The notes beneath the pieces were generated by a model that did not search any database, was not told where the DNA came from, and was given only the letters and a program-made list of their open reading frames with translations. Of a stretch of DNA of 64,000 nucleotides, positions 8,846 to 19,800 are shown piece by piece (position 1 is the first letter of the stretch; the number at the start of each line of letters is the position of its first letter). The DNA comes from Blastopirellula sp. J2-11 (GTDB lineage: Bacteria; Planctomycetota; Planctomycetia; Pirellulales; Pirellulaceae), in NCBI RefSeq assembly GCF_024584705.1, contig NZ_CP097384.1:2604001-2668000 (forward strand), given 5' to 3'. The position numbers and the translations under genes were made by a program.

Positions 8846-8883
8846 GGCATGCTCTTTCTGCAAAGACGCAGTAAGAGCATGGC
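8846..8883. repeat. 38-bp hairpin repeat, copy 2 (inverted relative to copy 1)
   Basis: This is the reverse-complement counterpart of 7063-7100. The outer arms GCATGCTCTT / AAGAGCATG are conserved, and the inner stem reads CTGC-N5-GCAG where copy 1 has CGCG-TCTT-CGCG: compensatory changes that keep pairing. It lies 8 bp past the stop of the DUF1570 gene, so it may act as its transcription end, though no U-tract follows. Confidence 0.7.
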
Positions 8884-8891
8884 ACACGACG

Positions 8892-9686
8892 CTAAGAGGT
8901 TCGAATCGCCATCAGATAGCGGCGGCATTCCGCCTCGGCGTCGGTGAATTGGCTACGCAGATAGTAGGAGACCGGCGTCTTGGGATGTTGACGCTGTGCT
9001 GAGAGGTACTGGGTCAAGGATTGCTGTGCTGCCGCTGGTCCATGACGTAAGAAATGGAGCCACGCCCAGCAGTGGCGATATTGGCGGTCCCCCATTTCAT
9101 TGACGCTACGCAGACGCTCTAGAGTCACTAGCGGAGAGATTTCGCCCATTTTCGCTTCTTGGATCACCTGCGGCAGATAGTCTCCCCGATGTAGGCGATT
9201 ATGAAGCGGAGGTTCAAAGTATTCGGCGATCCCTTCATCCAGCCAAAGGGGAAGATCGTGATGCGTTTGATGGACGAGCGCATGACAGCATTCATGCCGC
9301 AGGTCGGTCAGCAAATGGGGAGAACGATGGGCGAATACCATCGGCACTTCATTCGCTTGGATGAAGAGTGCGCGACGTTGGGGAACGCCTGGGAAGTAGC
9401 GTGTGACGTAGTCACGATAGGTGGATGCCGATCCAAAGAGATAAAGATGAATCTCCGCCGGCTGTTCTGGAAGCGTGAGAAACGTCGCTAGATCTCGACG
9501 GAGACCGGCGAGCTCCCCTTCGAATAGCGGCACGGTGTTAAGCGCGAAATCGGCATGAATCACAAACGGTGGAATCCGTTGTTCATCTGGCCATTCTGGG
9601 GTGTCTGCCCAGGCAAACCAAGGTGCGCTTCCGGCGGCAAGTGCGGCCGAAATGAATAGTCGCCGGGTAAATCGCGGGGAAGGCAT
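8892..9686 (-). CDS. secreted DUF1570-type gluzincin-like protein
   Basis: The 264-residue protein, started at the ATG at 9686, begins with a basic region and hydrophobic stretch (FTRRLFISAALAAGSAPWFAWA), a likely signal peptide with a twin-arginine-like RR. The core carries HECCH at residues 131-135 and LDEGIAEYF at about 149-157, the HExxH plus downstream glutamate layout of zinc gluzincins and of planctomycete DUF1570 proteins. It is probably a periplasmic or cell-surface peptidase-like protein; substrate unknown. The frame is open 27 codons further upstream, but that extension would bury the signal peptide. No clear Shine-Dalgarno. It lies alone, divergent from the KAS III gene. Confidence 0.8.
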   Translation of the reverse strand: MPSPRFTRRLFISAALAAGSAPWFAWADTPEWPDEQRIPPFVIHADFALNTVPLFEGELAGLRRDLATFLTLPEQPAEIHLYLFGSASTYRDYVTRYFPGVPQRRALFIQANEVPMVFAHRSPHLLTDLRHECCHALVHQTHHDLPLWLDEGIAEYFEPPLHNRLHRGDYLPQVIQEAKMGEISPLVTLERLRSVNEMGDRQYRHCWAWLHFLRHGPAAAQQSLTQYLSAQRQHPKTPVSYYLRSQFTDAEAECRRYLMAIRTS

Positions 9687-9906
9687 AACCCGGCTATCCG
9701 AAATTGATCTGCGATGAAGTGTCCATGAAGCGAGCGAAGAGTAGAAAAAACGGCGGTAACAAGTCAAGGTCGAACACTTCCTGGGCTAATCCGGTCTTCC
9801 CTACTTTCCCAGATTCGTTAAGCTCTGGTAGGCAAACGATTAACGGTGAATGATGTACCTATAACGGCGACATCTTCAGCTTGGGTAAAAAAGCAAAGGA
9901 CGCTTT

Positions 9907-10917
9907 GTGAAGTACGCGTCGATCGGACCGATCGCTATCCATTTGCCGGAACGGATCGAAACGAACGAACAACTGCAGGCGGAATTTCCGCAGTGGGACA
10001 TGAAGCTGATCGCCTCGAAAACGGGGATCGAACAACGGCATGTCGCTGCTGAAGGAGAGTGCGCTTCAGATTTGGGCGTGAAGGCGGCGCTGCGTCTGTT
10101 TGAAGAGCACTCAATCGATCCCCAGTCGATCGACTTTCTGTTGTTCTGCACGCAAACGCCTGACTATCCGCTGCCAACGACGGCTTGCTTGATGCAAGAT
10201 CGACTTGGCTTGCCGACAAAATGTGGTGCGCTCGATTTCAACTTGGGGTGCTCCGGCTTTATCTATGGGCTTGCGCTGGCCGATGGTTTGATTCGCTCGG
10301 GAGTCGCTCGCCGCGTTTTGTTTATCACGGCCGAGACGTACTCGAAATACATCGCCCCCGACGATCGCAGCATTCGCACGATTTTTGGGGATGGCGCCGC
10401 CGCAACGCTGATTGAAGCGAGCGACAAGCAGGAACTTTTCGGTTTTCAATTTGGGACCGACGGCAGCGGCGCAGATACGCTGCTGGTTGGCGAAGGGGGA
10501 GCTCGCCCGACGGAGGATGCGATCCAACCACGACATCGCAAACGCTGGAGCAGCCGGCTCTATATGGATGGACCCAGTCTGATTAGTTTTACGGTTGGCG
10601 CCGTTCCGCAACTGGTCGAGAACATTCTCGCCGCCGCTGCGATGGAACGCGAGCAACTTGATCTCTATCTGTTTCACCAAGCGACGCGGAAAATGCTGGA
10701 GCAACTGCAAGAGCGGCTCGGCTTGGACGAGAAACGGATGCCGATCGAATTGAGCAAATACGGCAATACCGTCTCGGCGACGATTCCGATTTTGATCCAT
10801 GACTTGCGCAAGCAAGGTCGCCTGGCGCCGCGTCGCAAGCATGTCATGGTCGGATTTGGCGTCGGCTGGTCTTGGGGCGGATGTATTTGGCAAGATCCGT
10901 ACGGCTCGCGTTGGTAG
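9907..10917 (+). CDS. fabH: 3-oxoacyl-ACP synthase III (KAS III)-like enzyme
   Basis: The 336-residue thiolase-fold condensing enzyme has the full KAS III triad: C115 in NLGCSGF, H257 in LFHQATRKM and N287 in YGNTVSATIP, plus GDGAAATLIE. KAS III condenses acyl-CoA with malonyl-ACP to start fatty-acid synthesis; relatives make other acyl products. The start is GTG with AAAGGA about 7 nt upstream. No other fatty-acid genes are adjacent, so it may be a second, specialised copy and not the housekeeping FabH. I cannot tell from sequence alone. The gene symbol is given for the family. Confidence 0.85.
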   Translation: MKYASIGPIAIHLPERIETNEQLQAEFPQWDMKLIASKTGIEQRHVAAEGECASDLGVKAALRLFEEHSIDPQSIDFLLFCTQTPDYPLPTTACLMQDRLGLPTKCGALDFNLGCSGFIYGLALADGLIRSGVARRVLFITAETYSKYIAPDDRSIRTIFGDGAAATLIEASDKQELFGFQFGTDGSGADTLLVGEGGARPTEDAIQPRHRKRWSSRLYMDGPSLISFTVGAVPQLVENILAAAAMEREQLDLYLFHQATRKMLEQLQERLGLDEKRMPIELSKYGNTVSATIPILIHDLRKQGRLAPRRKHVMVGFGVGWSWGGCIWQDPYGSRW

Positions 10918-11101
10918 AGCTCCGCAGCTAGTACATTGACCACCTGCGCCGCTATTTAGTAGCTCGTCAGATTGAACAAGCGGCGAACTGTCGCGGCGTT
11001 GGACAAAACGTGTCCGCACTGGCTTTTTGCAGCGGGCGGAACAAAAATAGAGCTACGAGGCTCACATCCGCCGTTTGGCTTGCCGCAAAAGGTTTCGCAC
11101 G

Positions 11102-11656
11102 ATGCAGTCGCTCCAAGGTCAATTGCTAATCGCGTCGCCTCATTTGCCCGATCCCAATTTCTTGCGGACCGTCGTCTTGATGGTGCAGCATGACGAAGAT
11201 GGAGCGTTGGGATTGGTTTTGACCAGGCCTACCGAGTTGACGATGGCCGCGATGTGGCGAGAGGTCGCCGGCGAAGAGATTGGGGATGAGAGCCTGGTCT
11301 TTTTGGGCGGACCCGTGCAAGGGCCGCTGATGGCGATTCACTCGCATCCCCCCTGCAAAGAGATCGAGATCTTGCCGGGCGTCTATTTCTCCAGCGACAA
11401 AGAAAACATCGAGAAGCTGGTGCGCGAGGAACACGAACCGAAGCGGCTCTTTATCGGCTATTCAGGCTGGGGCGAGCAGCAGTTGGAAGCCGAGATGGAC
11501 GCCGGCGGCTGGCTCTTGCTGCCGGCCGAAGCCGCTCATGTCTTTACGACCGACGTAGAGCGGCTGTGGAAGGATGTAACCGGCAAGATCGGCGCCGACA
11601 TCATGCGAGCGACGCTGCATCTCAAAGGAATGCCGACCGACCCCACGATGAATTGA
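11102..11656 (+). CDS. YqgE/AlgH (UPF0301) family protein
   Basis: The 184-residue protein is a clear UPF0301 member: MQSLQGQLLIASPHLPDPNF at the start, VLMVQHDEDGALGLVLTRP, then FLGGPVQGPLMAIHS and FIGYSGWGEQQLEAEM...GGWLL in the family order. Length matches (about 185). Function in bacteria is not settled: AlgH was linked to alginate regulation in Pseudomonas, but the biochemical role is unknown. The start at 11102 was preferred over an in-frame ATG nine codons upstream because the family starts at this MQSL position and AAAGG lies upstream. It stands alone. Confidence 0.92.
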   Translation: MQSLQGQLLIASPHLPDPNFLRTVVLMVQHDEDGALGLVLTRPTELTMAAMWREVAGEEIGDESLVFLGGPVQGPLMAIHSHPPCKEIEILPGVYFSSDKENIEKLVREEHEPKRLFIGYSGWGEQQLEAEMDAGGWLLLPAEAAHVFTTDVERLWKDVTGKIGADIMRATLHLKGMPTDPTMN

Positions 11657-11702
11657 CGTTTTTTTCTGCGTAGCCTGCCGAAAGAACCGTCGACGGTGAG
11701 AC

Positions 11703-11747
11703 ATGTCGCGGCCCGTATCGACATCAGCCGCACGGCTGATTTTGTGG
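11703..11747. repeat. deleted remnant of the dispersed palindromic repeat
   Basis: This contains ATCAGCCGCACGGCTGAT, the two outer tips of the 94-bp palindrome fused with the middle missing. On one side GTCGATACG-N-GCCGCG, and on the other TTTTGTGG, match (in reverse complement) the flanks of the copy at 47741-47834. The family therefore extends a little beyond the palindrome. It lies between the YqgE and M24 genes, which converge here. Confidence 0.65.
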
Positions 11748-11780
11748 AAGAAGCCGAAGCGAAAGGGACTTCGTCCCCTT

Positions 11781-12890
11781 CTACGTCAGTCCCATCGGGA
11801 AGTCGGAGAGCAACTCCACTCCGCTGGCGGTGACGAGATAGTCGTTCTCAAGCCGCATGCCGAAGCGGAGCTTCTCGTCGTAGATGCCAGGCTCGACGGT
11901 AAAGACGTCTCCCTCGGCGAAAACATCCTCCCAGCACGAGTTCAAATGGGGCGCTTCGTGCGGGAAGAGGCCGATCCCATGTCCCAAGTGATGGTCGAAG
12001 ACGCCGATCGGCGCGGCGCTTAAAATACCGACCACCTCTTGGAACAGTTCTTTGCAGCTTTTGCCGGGACGTACCGTTTTCATCACGTGATCAAACGTCT
12101 GCATGACGATTTCCCACGTCTGCTGTTGCTCGTCGGTCGGCTTGCCGTTGACGGCGATTGTGCGGCAGTTGTCAGCAAAGTAGCCGCGGAATGCAGGGCC
12201 CAAGTCGAGAATGTAAAGCTCGCCATCTTGCGTCAAGCGATCACGCGGAGGGCCTCCTTTCGCGCCGCACGCATAGTCGTTGCCGGTGCCGGTCAGCATC
12301 TCGCCATACTCTTTGACGGCCGCCGCTTGCAGCGCGTTAAAGACGTTCAGTTCACTCACGCCGGGACGGATCATGTCGCGGGCGACTTCGTACATCCGCG
12401 CGGTGCCGGTGATCGCCTTTTTCAGGCGGGCCAGTTCATCGGGGTCTTTTTTGCGGCGCAGCTGATACAACGTGGGTTCGACATCGACCAACGTCGCGTC
12501 AAGCTGTTGCGATAGGTGGAGTGAAAAGGTGGAGTATTCGACGCCGATCTTCCCCAGCTTGCCGCGTGACTTCAAGTATTGCAGCAAGACAGCGCTGCTG
12601 GCCTCGCGTTGATCGTTTCGCAGCGTGCAAAGCCACTGCGCTTCGTAGGTCAAAATCTCATCGGCGGCGGCGGCGTCGGGCGCTTCGTTCGGCGCGATCA
12701 ACGTCGCTGTTCCGTCCGCGAACAAGATCGCCGCCGGCTGATGAACCCAGGCGAATTTCGGGCCGATCAAGTACTGGATATGTTCGATTTGGGTGACGAT
12801 GATCGCGTCTAGTTCCGCCCCGGCAAGCGCGTTCCAAAGTCGTTGCTGGCGTGCTCGGCTTGCGTCGAGATTCAGGTCCAATTCGCTCAT
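11781..12890 (-). CDS. M24-family Xaa-Pro aminopeptidase
   Basis: The 369-residue enzyme has an N-terminal creatinase/prolidase-like domain (residues about 10-145) and a C-terminal pita-bread domain. The five metal ligands are present: D229 (ILDLGPAFRGY), D240 (FADNCRT), H304 (HHLGHGIGL), E333 (TVEPGIY) and E348 (GMRLENDYLV). It should remove N-terminal residues before proline in peptides, in the cytoplasm. The start at 12890 has a strong GGAGAGG Shine-Dalgarno. The frame stays open 60 codons upstream, but that stretch has no family similarity, so it was left out. The gene is divergent from the phosphatase and convergent with YqgE. Confidence 0.93.
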   Translation of the reverse strand: MSELDLNLDASRARQQRLWNALAGAELDAIIVTQIEHIQYLIGPKFAWVHQPAAILFADGTATLIAPNEAPDAAAADEILTYEAQWLCTLRNDQREASSAVLLQYLKSRGKLGKIGVEYSTFSLHLSQQLDATLVDVEPTLYQLRRKKDPDELARLKKAITGTARMYEVARDMIRPGVSELNVFNALQAAAVKEYGEMLTGTGNDYACGAKGGPPRDRLTQDGELYILDLGPAFRGYFADNCRTIAVNGKPTDEQQQTWEIVMQTFDHVMKTVRPGKSCKELFQEVVGILSAAPIGVFDHHLGHGIGLFPHEAPHLNSCWEDVFAEGDVFTVEPGIYDEKLRFGMRLENDYLVTASGVELLSDFPMGLT

Positions 12891-13119
12891 TGCCTCTCCG
12901 ATCGATTCGTGAACAGGGTCGCGGGTCCGCGGCGGCTGCCAAAAGCGCCAGGGTAAGGCCAAACTAATGGAAACCTGCTCGGGCGAAAAGTGGGGAGACC
13001 GCGCCGTTTTTTTGTTGACGCTCGTCTGCTGGCGGACAAGGGAAATCGCACATCCCCTTTTGACGTTCATGACGTAGAATTACAACGACGCCAATTTCCA
13101 CTTTTTTATAGTCCAGGCG

Positions 13120-13791
13120 ATGACTTCACGAATTTTTGCGATCGGCGACGTGCATGGATGCCGCGACGCGCTGGCGGGACTGCTAGAGTGGATCGCGCCG
13201 GAGCCGGCGGATCAGATCGTCCTGTTAGGCGATTATGTCGATCGTGGGCCGGACTCGGCCGGCGTGATTGACCTATTGCTCGACTGGAACGAGCGGCGAC
13301 AGATGGTTTTTCTGCGAGGAAATCACGAAGTCATGATGCTTAACTCCCGCACCAGCGACGAGCAGTTGCATTTTTGGCGCGAATGCGGAGGCGCCGAAAC
13401 CTTGGAGAGCTACGGCGGCAGTTTGGACAAGGTCCCACAGCGTCACTGGGACTTTTTGTCGGCGACGCTGCCCTATTACGAGACGGAGAAATTCTTCTTC
13501 GTGCATGCCAACTATCAATATGATCTGCCGCTGGCCGATCAGCCGCCGCTCTTTCTCTATTGGGAGCATCTGCGGCCGGCGCCTCCGCGCCAACACGACA
13601 ACGGCAAGACCGCATTGGTTGGGCACACGCCGCAACGAGACGGCCTGCCCAGCGACTATAAGCATCTGGTCGCGGTCGATACGTTTTGCGTCGGCGGCGG
13701 CACGTTGACGGCCGTCGAGTGCAATGCTTCGCTCCAATATTACCAAGTCGATCACGAAGGCAAGTCGCCAACGAAGGACTCTTTGCGATAG
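13120..13791 (+). CDS. PPP-family serine/threonine protein phosphatase / metallophosphoesterase
   Basis: The 223-residue protein has the three PPP metal-binding motifs: GDVHG (9-13), GDYVDRG (37-43) and GNHE (67-70), followed by histidines in FVHANY and VGHTPQ. This compact layout matches bacterial and lambda-like PPP phosphatases, which hydrolyse phospho-Ser/Thr or diadenosine polyphosphate. The substrate is unproven. A Ser/Thr kinase lies 7 kb away in this window, but there is no operon link. Translation starts at ATG 13120 with only a weak AGG upstream. A strong hairpin terminator follows 34 bp after the stop. Confidence 0.9.
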   Translation: MTSRIFAIGDVHGCRDALAGLLEWIAPEPADQIVLLGDYVDRGPDSAGVIDLLLDWNERRQMVFLRGNHEVMMLNSRTSDEQLHFWRECGGAETLESYGGSLDKVPQRHWDFLSATLPYYETEKFFFVHANYQYDLPLADQPPLFLYWEHLRPAPPRQHDNGKTALVGHTPQRDGLPSDYKHLVAVDTFCVGGGTLTAVECNASLQYYQVDHEGKSPTKDSLR

Positions 13792-13824
13792 CTCGCTTTG
13801 ACTTGTCTACTGCGCAATAAAAGA

Positions 13825-13849
13825 GGCCGCCTGTGAAGGCGGCCTTTTT
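13825..13849 (+). terminator. rho-independent terminator, shared between converging genes
   Basis: Perfect stem GGCCGCC-TGTGAA-GGCGGCC (13825-13844) followed by TTTTT on the plus strand ends the phosphatase transcript. On the minus strand the stem is followed by CTCTTTTATT, so it can also stop the giant gene that ends at 13876. Confidence 0.9.
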
Positions 13850-13875
13850 CATTGTGGGATTGATTCTCGTGGCGA

Positions 13876-16800
13876 TTAGGCCATTTCGATCTCGTCCCAT
13901 TCGGCGAACAGATCGTCGATCGAATCCCCGTCGTTCGAGTCGTCCGCGTCGGAATCGATGTCCGAGATGGTCGATTCGATCAGCGTTGAGTCATCGAAGT
14001 AGGTTTCGACCTCGGTCATCGCTTCCGAGACATTGTCAAACTCGGCGGCCGAATAATTCGACAACGTCTTAAAGGCGATGCCGCTTTGTTCCAGAGTTCG
14101 GCGAGTCGTTTCGGGCATCACGACCGGGACGCCGGTACGACCGCTGACATCGGCCAGATTCGCGACATTGTCTCCCAGCACAAAGCTGGTCGCCGTTGGG
14201 ATCACGTTGACATCCACGGTCGACGTTTCCGAAACCGGGCTGACGATATTCACCGGTTGTTCAACGGCCGATTGTTCCGTCAACGCGGCGCCATGGCTGG
14301 CGATGGTCGTCGACGAGTCGGCCGAGGAATAGGCGGTCAAAATCATCTGCGTATCGAGCGCCGAAATCTCTTTCCGAATGCCAGGAGCCAAGTACGGGCT
14401 CATCACGTCGCTGGCGTAGGTGTCGACATCGAGATGTTCGCCGCGCGAATCGAGTTCGACCGCGTACATGTCGCCGACAAAGAGCGTCGTTCCTTCAAAG
14501 TCGGTCACATGTTCACCGAACGCCGAGTACTGCGGCATGAAGCCGTACAAGTGCCCCAGTTCGTGCAGCATCACCGTGTACAGGTCGTACTGGTCGCCGC
14601 CGGGGCCATTTTCGAGATCGGTCGACCAGCCGAAGCCGGCGCCGTCGTCGTCAATGGTCAATACGCCGCGAACCGGCAGACCCTCGGTATTCAAGCCAAC
14701 CAGCTTGGCTTCGCCCAATTGAGCTCCACCCAGGTTGGTGACTTCCAAGCGTACGTCCAACGGTTTGTCCAAGCCGAGCGCTTCGGCCCAAGCGTTGTTC
14801 GCCGCGGTAAAGATCGATTCGATCGTATCGGGGCCGTTGGTGACCAGACCGGCTCCGACCCACAGTTGGGTGAACGAGCTCGGGTACTTGATGCTGGACG
14901 CGTTCGCCTTGGAGATGCCGAGGTTGCGAATGAGGTCGGATAGGTCGACGAGCGACGTGTAGCCGTCATTGTTAAAGTCGGTGGCCGCCGAGATCGCATC
15001 TTCGACCGCGATCGACGACGTGCCGATGCGACGAATGAACTGCGACAGGTCGATCATCGAAATCACGCCATCGTCGTCCAGGTCGTAAGGAACGGCCCAA
15101 ACATCGATGTTCGGGTTCGCGTCAGTACTGGCGCGGACCAGACCGACTTCGCTAAGCTCCAACTCTCCGCGGGTGATTTCCAGTCCCAGTTCGGCCGGAC
15201 CAAATTGCAGGCCGTCTTCTACCGACAGGCCATCGCCGGCCAGCGATTGGAATTGAACGCGACCGAGCAAGACGAAACCATCTTTGCCGAGATCGCTAGA
15301 AACCGTACCGCTGCCGACGTTGGTGATTTGCCCTGCATGGTCATTGATCATGCCGCTACGATTTTGATCAAACTTCGACGCATACTCGATCCGCGTCGCG
15401 GTAAAGAGGTCGGTGTTGTATTTCAGGTCGACGGCGCCTGCTTGAATACCGGCGGCGTCAGCCGTGTTGGCCCAAATTTCGACCCAGAAACCGTCCCATT
15501 CGCTCAGCCAGGTTTCGCTGACCGGCAAAGCGGCGATCTGCCCTGACGCGTCGAGTGCGGTCGGCGCGTCAACTACCGAGAGGAACACGCCGCTCCCTGC
15601 TTCCAATGGCTGGCCACCGTTGGCGGAGACCGTGCCCATTAACGCTGGGCTGTTGTTGTGACTTGCGGTGATCGTCATATCAGCGAACAACTGCAATACG
15701 AGCGAGTCGAGTCCACCATCAGTGAACGTTTGATTCGCCAGCATGCGATCGAGCGAGAAAGTGATCGTAATGTCGTCGTTGGAAAAATCGCTGTCACTGC
15801 CGACGTTTGTCGCGCTGACCGAACCCGATTCGGCTCCGTGGGGATCCAAGTCGGCGCCGGTCAATGGAATTAACTGATCGTCGCTGGTCGTGTGAGTACC
15901 AGGTATCTTACCATCCGCCACCGTTTCAACCGTGCCCGATGAAAGTACGAGATCGAGATCGGACGTATCAAACACGCTCAGATTATTGGTGTCGTAGATA
16001 TCGCCGGTGATGTCTAAAGTGATCGGTTCACTCAATACGAATGAAATCTCACGGATCGCTATGTCCGTATCGAAAGCATTCAAACCGAAATTGCCTAGTG
16101 CTGCATCCGTCGGATTGTCCTCAGCAGGCGTACCGGGGAGATAAGAGTTTGGCGACGATACGAGGATATCAGCCGCAACAATTCGGAATTGAGCGCCCAT
16201 GTCATCGGCACTGAGGACCTGTACGTAAAGATTGCCGCTCAAGCTTGCGGTATTGCTATCGACGCCCTGAAGTGCAAACATTGCCGCGTTGCTGATGTTG
16301 CTATCTGCTAAGTTCAACCCAATGGTCGAATTGTTCAGTTCAAACACCAAGAAGTCGGTGATGACTTCCATCTGCGTGCTGGCATCCGAAATCTGATTAT
16401 AGTTTACGACCGAATTCTGCGATATTTCGGTGTCCTCTAATATGACCGGGCTGCCGTCGCCGGTGAATCCAGTCGGATCAAGTAAGAATTTGAGTTCGCC
16501 GTTGCCTTCAACACCGGTGGCGACCGTATCTCCATAGTAAAGGCTAATCAATTCGCCGTTGAAGTTCTCCATCGGCAGCGGATTGTTCAACTTGAAACCG
16601 ATCGACGCAAAGCGGAGGTAATCGCCCGACGCAACTTCGGGAAACAAAAAGGCGCCGTTGCCGGTAACGGTGGGCAATTCATCGTCTTCGGCCTCACGGC
16701 TGAGGTCTGTCAGGAAGCCGAAGAGCCCCACCGCATATCCGGTGCTTCCTTGTGAAGTGAAGGACGGTCCAAAGCCGGTGACGAAGGTCCCATCAATCTG

Positions 16801-19800
16801 TTGATACGTGTTTGTTAAGACGTCGAGATAGTCTTCATTAAATTGAAGGTTTAGATTGATCAGACTAGCGCCGTCAAAATAGACGCGGCCAGGCGCCGCA
16901 TCGTTGACGCCGTAGTTAGTCGAGATCCAGATCTCGTAGTAGAAGGTGCTATCGATATCGGCGGAAGCGAGCAGTAGCGACGCGTCCGATTCTTGCAGCA
17001 TCTCTTTGGTGACGTTCTCGTTTTCGCCGGTGCCGTCCATGTCGGACAATTCTTTGACAGCCCGAATCTGCACATCAATGATATTCTCGACCTTGAATCT
17101 CAAAGTGAGATCGGCGGTCTGCGAAACGGCGCCCGAGTCGTCCATCACGTGTATTGTGAGCGTCTTGGGAGCTCGGCTCTGCGATGGCAAGTAGTGCAGA
17201 ATGCGGACGACCAGTTCATCGCCGTCGATGGAATAACTATAGAAGGAATCGTTATTGGCGTAAGCCGGGAACGAGTCGATAACGAGTTCCAGCGAGTCGC
17301 CCGGGTCTGCGTCGGTGAAAATCGGATTGCCCATTGAATCCACAATTTCACTTAACGCAAAGCGGAGTTCATATCCGTCGCGTTCGATCGTATCTCCCCC
17401 GTTGGGGATCATGATCGTGACATTTTGCTCTGGCAGGAGCTGCGATTCGTCTACGATGAGGTCTACCGCCGCTTCACCGGTCCATTCGGGATCATCGTTG
17501 GCGTCGGTCACCGTGATGTAGACCGTCGAGACGCCGCTGAGGAGTGCTCCCATCTCGCCGTTCAAGTCGGAGACCTGGACGTTGAATTGGAAAGAGTTCT
17601 TGGAGTCGTTTTCGAAGTCCAGCTCGACGTCATCCTTCACGGTGATGACGCCGTTGCTGTCGATATTGAATTTATCCGAGTCGCCGCCGCTCAGCGTGTA
17701 GACGAGCGACGCGAAGTCGGCGCCGTTCGTCGGCTCCATGTTACCGGCATCCGCGGCATCAGGATCGGTCGCGATGACCTGTCCAATCGCCTCGGTTCCG
17801 CCGACCGAGTTTTCGGGAATGGTCAGATGAAACTCATCTTCTTCCATCGTCGGCGCTTCGTTGACATCCGTCACCGTTACGTCGACCGTCGTCGAACTGC
17901 TGCCTCCTTTGCTATCGTTCGCGGTGATCGTCACCGTAAACGTGTCGGATGCGATCACCGAGTTGTAGATCGCTTCGTAATCGAGATTGGCCGAACTGTC
18001 GACGACCAGTTGGTATTGCGATCCTGAGACGTTGACGACCTTGAAAATTCCATCAGCAATCCCCGGCGCCGACGCGGTGACCGAAGTGATCATGTCGCCA
18101 TCGTCGGGATCGATCACGTTGAACGTCAAAACCGGAATCGTGGGGGAATCGGGATCCGAGTTTTCGGCGATTTCCACATCGGTCTCGGAAACGTCTGAGA
18201 TGACGGGATCCGCGTTCTTGACGATCGTGATCGTGAACTCAATCGAAGTCGCGCCCAGATCCGCGGACGTCAACGATTCGGCGTTATTGTCGGTGTAGCT
18301 GAACGAGAGCGTAAATACCTCTTCATCGCCTAGTGAATTCAAGAAGTCGGTGTCAGTGATCGTGATGTCGCCGTTGGCAGCGATCGTGAATTCGGCGCTG
18401 CCCGTCAATTGGAGGAATTCCAGCGTGTCGCCTTCCGGATCCGACAGGGCGCCTTCCGGGCCGAAATTCAAGATCGAGTAGATGTTTTCAAGGCCGGGAA
18501 CCGCTTCGCCGTCATTGAGGGCCTCTAAGTCAGCAAAGCTGAGCGTAATGTTGCCCAGGTGAACAACGCCGCCGCCGTCGGCCGCGATCGGTTCGTCCAT
18601 TTCGTCGAGCGGCAGAGGCAACTCGTTGACGGGATCAATGGTGATGGTGATATCCTGCGAGGCCATTCCTCCCATACCGTCCGACGCTTCGACGGTAACC
18701 GTGTATTCCGTCACCGCGTCCACTGCATCCGTGTCGAGCAGGCTCGGATCGACAATGATCAGATTTTTGCCGCTCATGTCGAGACCGAACGCGCCGGTCG
18801 CATCGACAACGTTATAGGTCAGCGTGTCGCCATCTTGATCGCTGAATGCGGTAACCAGGTCCAGCACCACTGCGTTTTCTGCGGGCGTGCTCGCTGTTGG
18901 CGGGATCTTGGCGACGAACTCATCGAGATTGAAAGTTGTTGAGTCGACAAAGTCAGGCGCGTCATTTTGGTCGGTCAAGTTGACGGTGATTTCGTAATCT
19001 TCAAAGCTGCCGACATTATCGGTGACGCGGATGGTGAACGTCAGCGGCGTGTTGGTCTCGAAGTCCAACTGCGTTGTATCGTTGACGATGACGTCGATAC
19101 TATTGCCAGAAAGGGCGCCCAGCTTGAATGCTCCCCCTGCATCGGATTGCAGGACAGCTGATTGGATGCCGTCCATTTCTGCGTCGGAGAAAGTGAGCGT
19201 GAAGGCGACTTCGTCGTTGGCCAGATTCTCTGGAACGCTGAACGTGTCTTCGTCGACGGTAGGCGGCAAGTTAGCCGTCACGCGAATCGTGATCGTCTCC
19301 TCAAAGGACAATCCCTCGATATCAGTCCCTTTGATTTGTAGCGTATAGTCCTCGAAGGTATCGGGATCGGGCAGCGTGTCGCCAATGAAGGTGATGCTGC
19401 CATCGGCTTGCAATTCAAAGACGCCGTCGCCGGTGCCGGCGCCGTTCGACGTAAATGTGACGACATCGCCCATGTCGACATCCGTATAATCGACGACGAT
19501 GCCGATGTCCGGGTCGCCGACCATTAGCGAAAGTTCGGAAATCGTATAGATCGTTTCATTCAGAACCGGGGCTTCGTTCACGTTATTGACCGTGACCTCG
19601 ACCATGACCGAGGAACTTTCCGCCGGTGAGCCGTTGTCGGTGACGACGACTTCTAACATATAGCTGGGGGTCGTCTCATGATCGAGCGTTTGACCTGCAG
19701 CGAGCGAGATGGCGCCGGTGGTTGGGTCTATCGCAAATTTGCCGCCTCCATCGCCGTCGGTCGCAAAGCTATACGTTAGCGTTTGAGCCGGAGTATCTTC

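Noticed and set aside
10111-11019. Minus-strand frame opposite the KAS III gene
   Set aside because: It is fully antisense to a gene with an intact catalytic triad and shows no recognisable domain.
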